From NCBI GenBank assembly GCA_964245015.1, contig CAXTMA010000179.1, forward strand, positions 1 through 8,690: a stretch of DNA of 8,690 nt, given 5' to 3'. The translations under genes were made by a program, and so were the position numbers. Below are positions 1 to 7,021 of the stretch, in pieces (the first letter of the stretch is position 1; the number at the start of each line of letters is the position of its first letter). The DNA comes from RH-AL1 sp964245015. GTDB taxonomy: Bacteria; Pseudomonadota; Alphaproteobacteria; Rhizobiales; Beijerinckiaceae. Under the pieces are notes generated by a model. It had not been told where the DNA came from and did no database searches. It worked only from the letters and a program-made list of their open reading frames with translations.

Positions 1-499
1 CCGGCACGCCGGCCATCACGATGACGTTGCCGATCCAGAAGCCCGGCGCCTTGGACACGGAATTCTCGACCAGGGCGGCGCCCTGCGGGATGCGGGCCAT
101 GCGGCGGCGGGCGGTGTTGAGGTCTTCGGGCTTGATGCGCTGCAGCAGCAGCTCGATCGCGCGCGGGTCTTCGCCGATCGGCACGCCGAAAGCGGCGGCG
201 ACGGCATCGGCGGTGATGTCGTCGTGGGTCGGGCCGATGCCGCCGGTGGTGAAGACGTAGGTGTAGCGGTGCCGCAGCGCGTCGAGCGCGGCGACGATGT
301 CCGCCTGCTCGTCGGCCACGACGCGCACCTCGCGCAGGTCGATGCCGAGCTGGGTGCAGCGGTCGGCGATGACGCCGATGTTGGCGTCCTTGGTGCGCCC
401 CGACAGGATCTCGTCGCCGATCACCAGGACCGCCGCCGTCACCGCGCCGCCGGGCGCCGCCGCGCTGCCAGCCGGATCGGCCGGCTGCATCGCGGTCAT
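1..499 (-). CDS. CinA-type molybdopterin-binding-domain protein (competence/damage-inducible protein A family), C-terminus off the window
   Basis: The 166 visible residues read through to the left edge without a stop. They show the MoaB/MogA-like fold signature of CinA-family proteins: VIGDEILSGRTKDAN at about residues 26-40, GGIGPTHDD at 86-94, and a late FWIGNVIVMAGVP segment at 154-166. The family is named after the competence/DNA-damage-inducible cinA gene. Full-length CinA adds a C-terminal nicotinamide-nucleotide amidase domain, whereas many alphaproteobacterial homologues have only this N-terminal domain. The window ends before that can be decided. The ATG at 497-499 overlaps the TGA of the upstream ohrR-like gene as ATGA. 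Its own ribosome site is weak, so translation is probably coupled. The first 20 residues are Ala/Pro/Gly-rich, and Met4 (488-490) is an alternative start. Family assignment is firm; biochemical role is not. Confidence 0.9.
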   Translation of the reverse strand, partial: MTAMQPADPAGSAAAPGGAVTAAVLVIGDEILSGRTKDANIGVIADRCTQLGIDLREVRVVADEQADIVAALDALRHRYTYVFTTGGIGPTHDDITADAVAAAFGVPIGEDPRAIELLLQRIKPEDLNTARRRMARIPQGAALVENSVSKAPGFWIGNVIVMAGVP

Positions 500-954
500 G
501 CCGGCACCAGGGTGTCGTCGCAGGCGTGGCGAAGGTTGGACCTCAATTGGACGATGCGGTCGTTCAAATCCAGCATGGTCGCCTCGTCGACCTGCATCAT
601 GCAGGCAAGTTCCTTGGGAATGGAGGCGGCGTCTTTCTCCAGCGCCCATCCAACCGAGGTGAGCAGGATTGTGACCTGCCGCTCGTCGTCGGCGTCGCGC
701 ACGCGGCTGACATAGCCGAGCGACTCCAGTCTTTTCAGCAGCGGCGTCAGCGTACCCGAGTCGAGAAACAACCGCCTGCCGATCTCCTTCACGCGCATGC
801 CATCCTTTTCCCAAAGCGTCAGCAGAACGAGATATTGCGGATAGGTCAGGCCGAGGGGTTGGAGCAGAACCCGATAAGCCCGGGTGAACGCGTGCGAGGC
901 CGAATACACCGCGAAGCAGAGCTGCTTGTGTAGGCTCGCGGTCCTCGTCATCAT
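496..954 (-). CDS. ohrR: OhrR-type MarR-family organic hydroperoxide-sensing repressor, 2-Cys class
   Basis: This 152-residue MarR-family regulator has an OhrR-like N-terminus (LCFAVYSASHAFTRAYR) and winged-helix core (YPQYLVLLTLWE, then LDSGTLTPLLKRLE, wing with DADDERQ). OhrR repressors sense organic peroxides through a reactive N-terminal cysteine and release DNA when it is oxidised. Here that residue is Cys13. Cys118 lies exactly 105 residues later, the same spacing as Cys22/Cys127 in Xanthomonas OhrR. Tyr27 and Tyr38 match that protein's Tyr36/Tyr47, so a disulfide-forming 2-Cys sensor is inferred. A further Cys145 lies near the C-terminus. The start has a strong GGAGG five bases upstream; a second ATG follows immediately. 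Its usual partner, ohr peroxidase, is absent from the visible sequence. The next gene is a coupled cinA-like gene instead, and thyX diverges upstream. Confidence 0.9.
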   Translation of the reverse strand: MMTRTASLHKQLCFAVYSASHAFTRAYRVLLQPLGLTYPQYLVLLTLWEKDGMRVKEIGRRLFLDSGTLTPLLKRLESLGYVSRVRDADDERQVTILLTSVGWALEKDAASIPKELACMMQVDEATMLDLNDRIVQLRSNLRHACDDTLVPA

Positions 955-1207
955 GCCGTCCTCCGCCGCCGTCGGGATCGCATCATCGTGCGACGCTCAA
1001 GCTTCTGGCAATGCGCCGGTTGCCGCGCCGCCGAAGGATGGTGCAACAAATCGCCGCCGTCGGCGAGGGACGGCAGAGCTTTTCGATCGGGCGGCTTACG
1101 GGTTGCACGGTTTTGCGTCGCGCGGGACATGTGCCCGTTAAACGCACCGAAAGCTTTGCCGTTCAACGTGCCGGAGGCACCGGACCCACCCCTTCGCGGA
1201 TCATTCG
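955..1207. other. Divergent intergenic region between ohrR and thyX
   Basis: This 253-bp stretch must hold the promoters for both divergent genes. No convincing -35/-10 pair stands out in either direction. Two short inverted repeats near the ohrR side could be operator material: TCGCA-6-TGCGA at 978-993 and GGCAA-8-TTGCC at 1007-1024. The open frames that cross it have no recognisable protein sequence and run into shadow frames of thyX, so I do not call a gene here. Confidence 0.6.
960..964 (-). promoter_or_regulatory. Ribosome binding site of ohrR (GGAGG)
   Basis: Read on the minus strand, GGAGG sits five bases before the ATG at 952-954 and eight before the second ATG at 949-951. It is one of the clearest Shine-Dalgarno matches in the window and fixes the start of the repressor to one of these two adjacent codons. 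Confidence 0.75.
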
Positions 1208-2146
1208 ATGGCTCTCAGCGACGCGCAGGAACGGGAGATCGGCGAAGCGCGCGCGCTCCGAACGGCGACGCTGCGGCCGAGCGTCGCCGCGCTCGAAGAA
1301 ATCCTGTTTCAACCCATCCCCCTGCTCGACCACGGCTTCCTCCGCGTGGTCGATTACATGGGCGACGACAGCGCGGTGGTGCAGGCGGCGCGGGTTTCCT
1401 ACGGCCGCGGCACCCGCAGGGTCAGCGAGGATCGCGGCCTGATCCAATACCTGATGCGGCACTGGCACACGACGCCCTTCGAGATGGCGGAGATCAAGTT
1501 TCACGTCAAACTTCCCATCTTCGTGGCCCGGCAATGGATCCGCCACCGCACGGCCAGCATCAACGAGGTGTCGGCGCGCTATTCCGTCCTCGACCAGGAA
1601 TTCTACCTGCCGGCGCCCGAACAGCTCAAGGCGCAGTCGGTGGTGAATCGGCAGGGCCGCGGCGACCACCTCGCGCCCGAAGAAGCCGAGCAGGTCCTCG
1701 CCTTGCTGCGCGCCGACGGCGAGCGCGCCCACGCGACCTATGCCTGGATGCTGAACGAGGACGAGGCGGGGCAGCGCCCCGATCCCACGCGCGACGGCCT
1801 CGCCCGCGAACTCGCCCGCATCAACCTGACACTTGCGACCTATACGCAATGGTACTGGAAAACCAACCTGCACAACCTGATGGGCTTCCTCCGGCTGCGC
1901 GCCGACCATCACGCCCAGTACGAGATCCGCGTCTATGCCGAAGCTTTGATGCAGGTGATGGCGCGTTGGGTGCCGCTGACGCACGAGGCCTTCCTCGAAC
2001 ACCGGCTGGGCGCCGTCACCTTCTCGCGTAGCGCGATGGGAGTGCTGCGCAGGATGCTGGGCGGCGAAACGATCGATCAAGGCGGGAGCGGGCTGAGTTC
2101 CCGCGAATGGCGCGAACTGTGCGAAGCGCTGCAGCGCGGGTGCTGA
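1208..2146 (+). CDS. thyX: Flavin-dependent thymidylate synthase ThyX
   Basis: ThyX makes dTMP from dUMP using methylene-tetrahydrofolate as carbon donor and NADPH-reduced FAD as reductant. It replaces, or coexists with, the classical ThyA. The diagnostic motif RHRxxSxNExSxRY is complete at residues 112-125 (RHRTASINEVSARY). The preceding HTTPFEMAEIKFHVKLP segment and the C-terminal QWYWKTNLHNLMGFLRLR block (about 214-231) followed by HAQYEIRVYA are also typical. At 312 residues it has the length usual for proteobacterial ThyX, with about 40 residues before the conserved core. The chosen ATG has only a weak GGA eight bases upstream, but no better start lies before the conserved part. It is transcribed away from ohrR and converges on the ABC transporter, 29 bp beyond its stop. 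No thyA is in the window. Confidence 0.97.
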   Translation: MALSDAQEREIGEARALRTATLRPSVAALEEILFQPIPLLDHGFLRVVDYMGDDSAVVQAARVSYGRGTRRVSEDRGLIQYLMRHWHTTPFEMAEIKFHVKLPIFVARQWIRHRTASINEVSARYSVLDQEFYLPAPEQLKAQSVVNRQGRGDHLAPEEAEQVLALLRADGERAHATYAWMLNEDEAGQRPDPTRDGLARELARINLTLATYTQWYWKTNLHNLMGFLRLRADHHAQYEIRVYAEALMQVMARWVPLTHEAFLEHRLGAVTFSRSAMGVLRRMLGGETIDQGGSGLSSREWRELCEALQRGC

Positions 2147-2178
2147 GCCAGTCGGCGCAGATCACCCGCTCTGGCTCA
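2144..2178. terminator. Perfect 8-bp inverted repeat joining the convergent stop codons of thyX and the ABC transporter
   Basis: TGAGCCAG at 2144-2151 and CTGGCTCA at 2171-2178 are exact reverse complements separated by 19 bases. The outer three bases of each arm are the TGA stop codons of thyX (plus strand) and the transporter (minus strand). The same hairpin forms in both transcripts, so it could act as a bidirectional terminator or a 3'-end stabiliser. No run of T follows in either direction, so it is not a textbook intrinsic terminator. Both the position and the terminator role are inference from symmetry. Confidence 0.5.
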
Positions 2179-4281
2179 TTCGGCGGCGAGGCGCTCGTCC
2201 TGCAGCTTGCAGACACCGTCGACTGCCGGAGTCAGCGTGAGATGGCGGCGGTGGTGATCGGCCAGACTGGCACGATGGGCGATGGAAATGATGGTCGTGT
2301 CCGGTAGACGTTCGGCTAGGCGCTCGTAGATCGCACGCTCGAGTTCGGTATCCATCGACGCCGTCGCCTCGTCGAGAAGGAGCCAGGTTGGCTTGGCGAG
2401 CATGGCCCGAGCGATGGCGAGGCGCTGCTGCTCGCCGCCGGACATGCGCTGCGTCCAATGATCGTCGATGTGCAGAAGGCTCTTGAACTGACCGAGTCGA
2501 ACGTCGTCGAGGGCGGCGCAGATGTCGGCCTCGCTGTACGTGCCGGCCTCATGCGGATAGCAGATGGCCGCGAGCAGCGTTCCAATCGGCAGGTACGGCT
2601 TCTGCGGCAGCACCATGATGGAAGCTTCGGCCGGGATCTCCACGGTGCCATCGCGATAGGGCCAGACGCCCGAGATCGCGCGAAACAGCGTCGACTTGCC
2701 GGTTCCAGAAGGCCCTGACAGCAGCACGTTCTCATTGGCGGCGAGACGAAGGTTCATCGCGCCCGACAGCGCCTTGCCGCTCGGCAGATGCAGTTGCACG
2801 TTGGACAGGACGAAGTCGCCCTGGCGCTGACCGACCGAACGCACCAGCGGAACCGCGGGCGGCACGGCATCGAGCGAGGCGTCGAAGGTGGTGAGGCGGT
2901 CGAGGACCGATTTGAATTCCGCCAGGGAGGAATAATAGGTCACGAAGAACGTCAGGGAGGAGTTGACCTCGCCGAAGGCCACCTGGGTCTGCCGCAGGCC
3001 GCCGAGCGTGACGATGCGCGCGAAGAAGAACGGCCCGAGGAGAAGGTAGGGGATGAAGCTGTGGATGGTGCTGAAGAACTGGGTGAAGGCTTCGAGAAAG
3101 GCCTTGACCACCGTGATCGAGTAGAAGTTGCGCACGATCGACGCGAAGCGCTCCCGCAGGATCGACTTCTCGGTCGCCTCGCCGAACAGAAGCGCGATCT
3201 GCTCGCTGTATTCGCGCAGGCGGGCCAGCCCGAAGCGGAAGTTCGCCTCGTAGTGCTGCCGGGCGAAGGAGAGACGCGCGAGAGGTCGACCGATCAGCGC
3301 CGCCGCTCCCGTGCCGAGAACCGCGTAGACGATCGCGCACCAAAGAAGGAAACCGGGAATGTGGACCTTCGTGCCGGGAATGGTCAGCGCTGACGACAGC
3401 GTCCACAGGATGATCGAGAACGACACCAGTGAACTGAGCTGGGAGATCAGCTGGATCGAGAAGCTGTAAACGCCGAGGTTTCCGAACTGCCCGCCGTTGA
3501 TGAAGCGCGGCACGTCCTCCTGGATGCGCTGATCGGGATTGTCGGCGCCGATCCCGGCCAGCATCATGCCGTAGTGATTGTGGTGATCAAGCCAGCGGCG
3601 GCTGTAGTCTTCCGTCAGCCATCGGCGCCAACGGATGATCAGCACCTGCGAGATCAGGAATTCAACGAACAGCGCCAGGATCCAAGGCGTTATGTAGATC
3701 GGGAGTTCGATCAGCAGGGCGTGCCAGAAGAGAGGGGCGTCGAACTCCTGCAGGGCGTTGCCGATGTCGCGCGACGCATAGGAGGTCAGGACGCTGAACC
3801 AGACTTCGACCTGGTTGAGCAGGATGATGACCATGATGGCCGCTGCCGCAAGCGTCCGCTCCCTCAAGTGCAGGTGCCGTCCCAACCCGAGCGGGACGGC
3901 GACGGACCCTTCGGCCCGAAAGTACCTGTCGGTGATCCCCAGTGTCTTGCGGACCGCCGGAATGAAGAAGGTGAGATAGCTGATGATCGAGAACATGGCG
4001 ACGGTCATCGCCACCGTGCTCGGGATGCGGACCGCCTCCAGCAGGCTCGGCCAAAGACCGAAGGCGCTGACGCAGACCAAGGCGCCGAGCACGATCGCTT
4101 CGAGCGAGAAGTAGGCGATCAGGACCTGAAGAAAGGTCGAAATCTTCTGCGAGCGGAAGGTCGTCGCCGCCGCCACAAGGGTGAAACCGGCCAGAAGAAG
4201 GACGACCGACTGGCCGCTGGCGAAGCCGACAGCGATCTCAACCAAGCCGAACAGCGCAACGGCCACACCGATCAGCTTCAT
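2176..4281 (-). CDS. SbmA/BacA/Rv1819c-like ABC transporter, fused membrane domain and ATPase
   Basis: This 701-residue half-transporter has its membrane domain N-terminal and its ATPase C-terminal; it would work as a homodimer in the inner membrane. The ABC_membrane_2 core starts near residue 140 and includes the family motif DNPDQRI (247-253) after an RWRRWLTEDY segment. The ATPase has Walker A GPSGTGKS (523-530), Q-loop Gln560, signature SGGEQ (614-618), Walker B WLLLDE (633-638) and switch His669, so it should hydrolyse ATP. Relatives (YddA, Rv1819c, BacA-like exporters/importers) handle peptides, cobalamin or fatty acyl compounds; the substrate here cannot be told. About four extra hydrophobic segments (near 3-21, 25-42, 50-74, 89-109) precede the core. 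I chose the ATG at 4279-4281 because GGAG lies eight bases upstream. A GTG at 4330-4332 would add 17 residues but lacks a good ribosome site. Confidence 0.92.
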   Translation of the reverse strand: MKLIGVAVALFGLVEIAVGFASGQSVVLLLAGFTLVAAATTFRSQKISTFLQVLIAYFSLEAIVLGALVCVSAFGLWPSLLEAVRIPSTVAMTVAMFSIISYLTFFIPAVRKTLGITDRYFRAEGSVAVPLGLGRHLHLRERTLAAAAIMVIILLNQVEVWFSVLTSYASRDIGNALQEFDAPLFWHALLIELPIYITPWILALFVEFLISQVLIIRWRRWLTEDYSRRWLDHHNHYGMMLAGIGADNPDQRIQEDVPRFINGGQFGNLGVYSFSIQLISQLSSLVSFSIILWTLSSALTIPGTKVHIPGFLLWCAIVYAVLGTGAAALIGRPLARLSFARQHYEANFRFGLARLREYSEQIALLFGEATEKSILRERFASIVRNFYSITVVKAFLEAFTQFFSTIHSFIPYLLLGPFFFARIVTLGGLRQTQVAFGEVNSSLTFFVTYYSSLAEFKSVLDRLTTFDASLDAVPPAVPLVRSVGQRQGDFVLSNVQLHLPSGKALSGAMNLRLAANENVLLSGPSGTGKSTLFRAISGVWPYRDGTVEIPAEASIMVLPQKPYLPIGTLLAAICYPHEAGTYSEADICAALDDVRLGQFKSLLHIDDHWTQRMSGGEQQRLAIARAMLAKPTWLLLDEATASMDTELERAIYERLAERLPDTTIISIAHRASLADHHRRHLTLTPAVDGVCKLQDERLAAE

Positions 4282-4289
4282 CAAACAGG

Positions 4290-4293
4290 CTCC
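4290..4293 (-). promoter_or_regulatory. Ribosome binding site of the ABC transporter (GGAG)
   Basis: On the minus strand GGAG sits eight bases before the ATG at 4279-4281. This favours that start over the in-frame GTG 17 codons upstream, whose leader has no purine-rich site. Confidence 0.6.
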
Positions 4294-4448
4294 AGCAGCA
4301 ACAGCGCATCCGTAGGCCACATACGACAGCACTGCGGCGCAAAACAGACCTGGAGCGATCTCCTAACGACCGAGAACCGCGGCGAAGTGATCCGCAGAAC
4401 GGGCTGTCAGCCGCGGCGGCGGGCTTGAACCCGACACGAACCGGCGGC

Positions 4449-4829
4449 TCAGAGCCTCTCCTCGGAAGCGGCCTCGCGGCCTTCGGGTTTGGTCCCATTC
4501 ACCAGATCGAGCAGCACCGACGAAGGTTTGAAGGTCAGCACCCGGCGCGGGCTGATCGGCACCTCCACGCCGGTCCGGGGATTGCGGCCGATGCGCTGGC
4601 GCTTGGCGCGGACGGAGAACAAGCCGAAGGAGCGCAGCTTGACCAGCTCGCCGCGCCGCAACGCGTCGGACATCTCATCGAGCGCCATCTCGAAAACGTG
4701 GCGGACATCGCTCCGCGACAGGTGCGGGCAGATTGCGGCAATGCCGTCGAGGAGGTCGGCCCGCGTCGCCGTGCGGCGCTCCACCGGCCGGAAATGGGAC
4801 GTCGTCTCGGCGGCAACGGCTTCGGACAT
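4449..4829 (-). CDS. IHF-alpha-like / HU-family DNA-binding protein with extended ends
   Basis: The family packs and bends DNA as a dimer by inserting a proline-tipped beta arm into the minor groove. Using the ATG at 4827-4829 the protein has 126 residues. The core starts at TRADLLDGIA (about 22-31), and the complete histone-like signature runs from SFGLFSVRAK to GRNPRTG (68-87), with Pro84 as the expected intercalating residue. EVPISPRRVLTFKPS (89-103) is the hallmark of IHF alpha rather than HU. It is longer than the roughly 95-105 residues usual for IHF: about 20 extra N-terminal residues and a charged C-terminal tail ending GREAASEERL. An upstream ATG at 4848-4850 would give 133 residues, with AAGG too close to be a good ribosome site. 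It follows groEL on the same strand behind a strong hairpin. Whether it pairs with an IHF beta subunit is unknown. Confidence 0.87.
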   Translation of the reverse strand: MSEAVAAETTSHFRPVERRTATRADLLDGIAAICPHLSRSDVRHVFEMALDEMSDALRRGELVKLRSFGLFSVRAKRQRIGRNPRTGVEVPISPRRVLTFKPSSVLLDLVNGTKPEGREAASEERL

Positions 4830-4866
4830 CGGCTTACCCCGGCGTGACATGCCTTGGGTACGGAAA

Positions 4867-4893
4867 CGGGGTCCCGATGGTTTCGGGACCCCG
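4867..4893 (-). terminator. Perfect 11-bp hairpin between groEL and the IHF-like gene, probable groESL terminator
   Basis: The arms at 4867-4877 and 4883-4893 (CGGGGTCCCGA and its exact complement) enclose a 5-base loop. On the minus strand the hairpin starts 52 bases past the groEL stop and is followed by TTTCC, a very short T run. A GC-rich stem of this length fits an intrinsic terminator or attenuator for groESL. The IHF-like start is 17-38 bases beyond it, so the downstream gene would depend on read-through or on a promoter I cannot see. Confidence 0.7.
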
Positions 4894-4944
4894 CTGCCGA
4901 CGTACGTCGATCTGACGAGTGTGGCTTGAAAAGCGACGCTTTCC

Positions 4945-6594
4945 TTAGAAGTCCATGCCGCCCATGCCACCCATCCCACCGCCGCCGCCCATCGGCATCG
5001 CCGGCGAGTCCTTCTTGGGAGCCTCGGTGATCGTGGCTTCGGTGGTGATCAGCAGGCCGGCGATGGAGGCGGCATCCTGCAGCGCCGTGCGCACGACCTT
5101 GGTCGGGTCGATGATGCCGGTCGCCACGAGGTCGCCGTACTCGCCGGTCTGGGCGTCGTAGCCGTAACCGTAGGAGGTGTTCTCCAGAAGCTTGCCGACG
5201 ACAACCGCGCCATCGCCGCCGGAATTGTCGATGATCTGGCGCGCCGGCGTCTGGATCGCCTTGCGGACGATGTCGACCCCGGTCTTCTGGTCGGCGTTGT
5301 CGACGTGAATGCCGTCGAGCGCCTTGATGGCCCGCAGCAGGGCCACGCCGCCGCCGGGCGACACGCCTTCCTCGACCGCCGCGCGTGTTGCGTTGAGGGC
5401 GTCGTCGACGCGGTCCTTCTTCTCCTTCACCTCGACCTCGGTCGAACCGCCGACGCGGATCACCGCGACGCCGCCGGCGAGCTTGGCCAGGCGCTCCTGG
5501 AGCTTCTCGCGGTCGTAGTCGGAGGTGGTCTCGGCGATCTGCGCCTTGATCTGGCCGATGCGGCCCTCGATGTCGGACTTGGCACCCGAGCCGTCGATGA
5601 TCGTGGTGTTCTCCTTGTCGATGCGGATGCGCTTGGCGCGGCCGAGCATCTGAAGGGTCACATTCTCCAGCTTGATTCCGAGATCCTCGGAGATCATCTG
5701 GCCCTGTGTGAGGATGGAGATGTCCTCCAGCATCGCCTTGCGGCGATCGCCGAAGCCCGGCGCCTTGACCGCCGCCACCTTGAGGCCGCCGCGCAGCTTG
5801 TTGACAACCAGGGTCGCCAGCGCCTCGCCCTCGACGTCCTCGGCCACGATCAGCAGCGGCTTGCCGGTCTGCACCACGGCTTCGAGCACGGGCAGCATCG
5901 CCTGAAGCGAGCCGAGCTTCTTCTCGTGGATCAGGATGTAGGGGTCTTCGAGTTCGACGACCATCTTCTCCGGATTGGTGATGAAGTAGGGGGAGAGATA
6001 GCCGCGGTCGAACTGCATGCCCTCGACGACGTCGAGTTCGGTTTCGGCGGTCTTGGCCTCCTCGACTGTGATGACGCCCTCGTTGCCGACCTTCTGCATC
6101 GCCGACGAGATCATCGCGCCGACGTCCTTGTCGCCGTTGGCCGAAATGGTGCCGACTTGGGCGATCTCCTCGTTGGAGGTGACCTTCTTGGAGTTCTTCT
6201 TGAGGTCGGCGACGATGGCTTCGACCGCCTTGTCGACGCCGCGCTTCAGGTCCATCGGATTGAGGCCGGCGGCGACCGCCTTGGTGCCTTCGCGGACGAT
6301 CGAGGCGGCGAGAATGGTGGCGGTGGTGGTGCCGTCACCGGCGGCGTCGTTCTGCTTGGACGCGACCTCGCGGATCATCTGCGCGCCGAGGTTCTCGAAC
6401 TTGTCGGAGAGCTCGATCTCCTTGGCGACGGTGACACCGTCCTTGGTGATGCGCGGCGCACCGAAGCTCTTCTCGATGACCACGTTGCGGCCCTTGGGAC
6501 CCAGCGTCACCTTGACGGCGTTGTTGAGGATGTCGATGCCGCGCATCATGCGATCGCGGGCATCTGACGAGAAACGTACGTCTTTGGCTGCCAT
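4945..6594 (-). CDS. groL: Chaperonin GroEL (Cpn60)
   Basis: GroEL is the 60-kDa subunit of the cytosolic double-ring chaperonin that folds proteins with GroES and ATP. The 549 residues match the family length. ATP-site elements are intact: TLGPKGRNV (30-38), Asp52 in KDGVTVAKE, GDGTTT with Asp87, and Asp398 in DDALNATRAA, all at the Escherichia coli positions. The chaperonin signature AAVEEGVSPGGG lies at 405-416. The C-terminus is the usual flexible Gly/Met tail ending GGMGGMDF, encoded by a small repetitive stretch. The ATG has GGAG 12 bases upstream, slightly far. It lies 59 bp behind groES and is surely cotranscribed with it. Sequence character is alphaproteobacterial. Species of this class often have several groEL copies; this CIRCE-controlled copy carries a normal GGM tail and looks fully functional. 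Confidence 0.99.
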   Translation of the reverse strand: MAAKDVRFSSDARDRMMRGIDILNNAVKVTLGPKGRNVVIEKSFGAPRITKDGVTVAKEIELSDKFENLGAQMIREVASKQNDAAGDGTTTATILAASIVREGTKAVAAGLNPMDLKRGVDKAVEAIVADLKKNSKKVTSNEEIAQVGTISANGDKDVGAMISSAMQKVGNEGVITVEEAKTAETELDVVEGMQFDRGYLSPYFITNPEKMVVELEDPYILIHEKKLGSLQAMLPVLEAVVQTGKPLLIVAEDVEGEALATLVVNKLRGGLKVAAVKAPGFGDRRKAMLEDISILTQGQMISEDLGIKLENVTLQMLGRAKRIRIDKENTTIIDGSGAKSDIEGRIGQIKAQIAETTSDYDREKLQERLAKLAGGVAVIRVGGSTEVEVKEKKDRVDDALNATRAAVEEGVSPGGGVALLRAIKALDGIHVDNADQKTGVDIVRKAIQTPARQIIDNSGGDGAVVVGKLLENTSYGYGYDAQTGEYGDLVATGIIDPTKVVRTALQDAASIAGLLITTEATITEAPKKDSPAMPMGGGGGMGGMGGMDF

Positions 6595-6653
6595 ATCGGC
6601 TTAATTCTCCGGAAAAGGGGATTGGGTGTCGGATCGTGATCTGGCGATCGATC

Positions 6654-6941
6654 TCAGGCGACAATGCCCATGATGTCGCTCTCCTTCATGATGAGGAGAT
6701 CCTGCCCATCGATCTTGACCTCGGTGCCGGACCACTTGCCGAACAGCACCTTGTCGCCCGTCTTGACGTCGAGGGGGGTCAACTTGCCGGCTTCGTCGCG
6801 CCCGCCGGGGCCGACGGCGATGATCTCGCCTTCCTGCGGCTTCTCCTTGGCGGTATCGGGGATGATGATACCCCCCTTTGTCCTCTCTTCGCTTTCGAGG
6901 CGCTTGACCACGACCCGGTCATGCAAAGGACGGAAGTTCAT
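6654..6941 (-). CDS. groS: Co-chaperonin GroES (Cpn10)
   Basis: The 95-residue product begins MNFRPLHDRVVVKRLE and continues with the mobile loop that docks on GroEL (ERTKGGIIIPDTAKEKPQEG, about 19-38). It closes the chaperonin cage as a heptameric lid. The C-terminal VLFGKWSGTEVKIDGQDLLI segment is also typical. The ATG at 6939-6941 is preceded by AGGAG ten bases upstream. Longer in-frame reading to 7157 only crosses the leader and operator region and is not coding. It is the first gene of the groESL operon, about 115 bp downstream of the inferred transcription start. Confidence 0.98.
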   Translation of the reverse strand: MNFRPLHDRVVVKRLESEERTKGGIIIPDTAKEKPQEGEIIAVGPGGRDEAGKLTPLDVKTGDKVLFGKWSGTEVKIDGQDLLIMKESDIMGIVA

Positions 6942-7021
6942 GCGGATGATGCTCCTGGATGAGGCATCCGCCGAGCCCCGGTGCGGCCATCGACCAAAGC
7001 AGCGGCGCTCGACGGGCGAGC

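Noticed and set aside
988..2031. 347-codon plus-strand frame overlapping thyX
   Set aside because: Arg/Pro/Ala-rich out-of-frame shadow of thyX; the thyX frame has the full family motif.
3574..4428. 284-codon plus-strand frame opposite the ABC transporter, and a similar frame at 2788-3393
   Set aside because: Both are antisense to strongly conserved transporter sequence and are rich in Asp/Arg/Gln/Glu without motifs.
4405..4451. Possible tRNA 3' end (GGTTCAAGCCC on the minus strand)
   Set aside because: The sequence resembles a T-arm, but the 5-bp T-stem does not pair and no acceptor or anticodon arm is found upstream.
4851..4979. Longer 176-codon version of the IHF-like gene overlapping groEL
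   Set aside because: It would translate through the terminator hairpin and into groEL, and the added residues show no HU/IHF similarity.
4952..4997. Short tandem repeat near the groEL 3' end
   Set aside because: It encodes the normal Gly/Met tail of GroEL and is not an independent repeat element.
5305..6567. 420-codon open frame on the plus strand opposite groEL
   Set aside because: It is the antisense shadow of an unmistakable groEL in GC-rich DNA; the composition (Leu/Asp/Arg/Gly-heavy) has no family signature.
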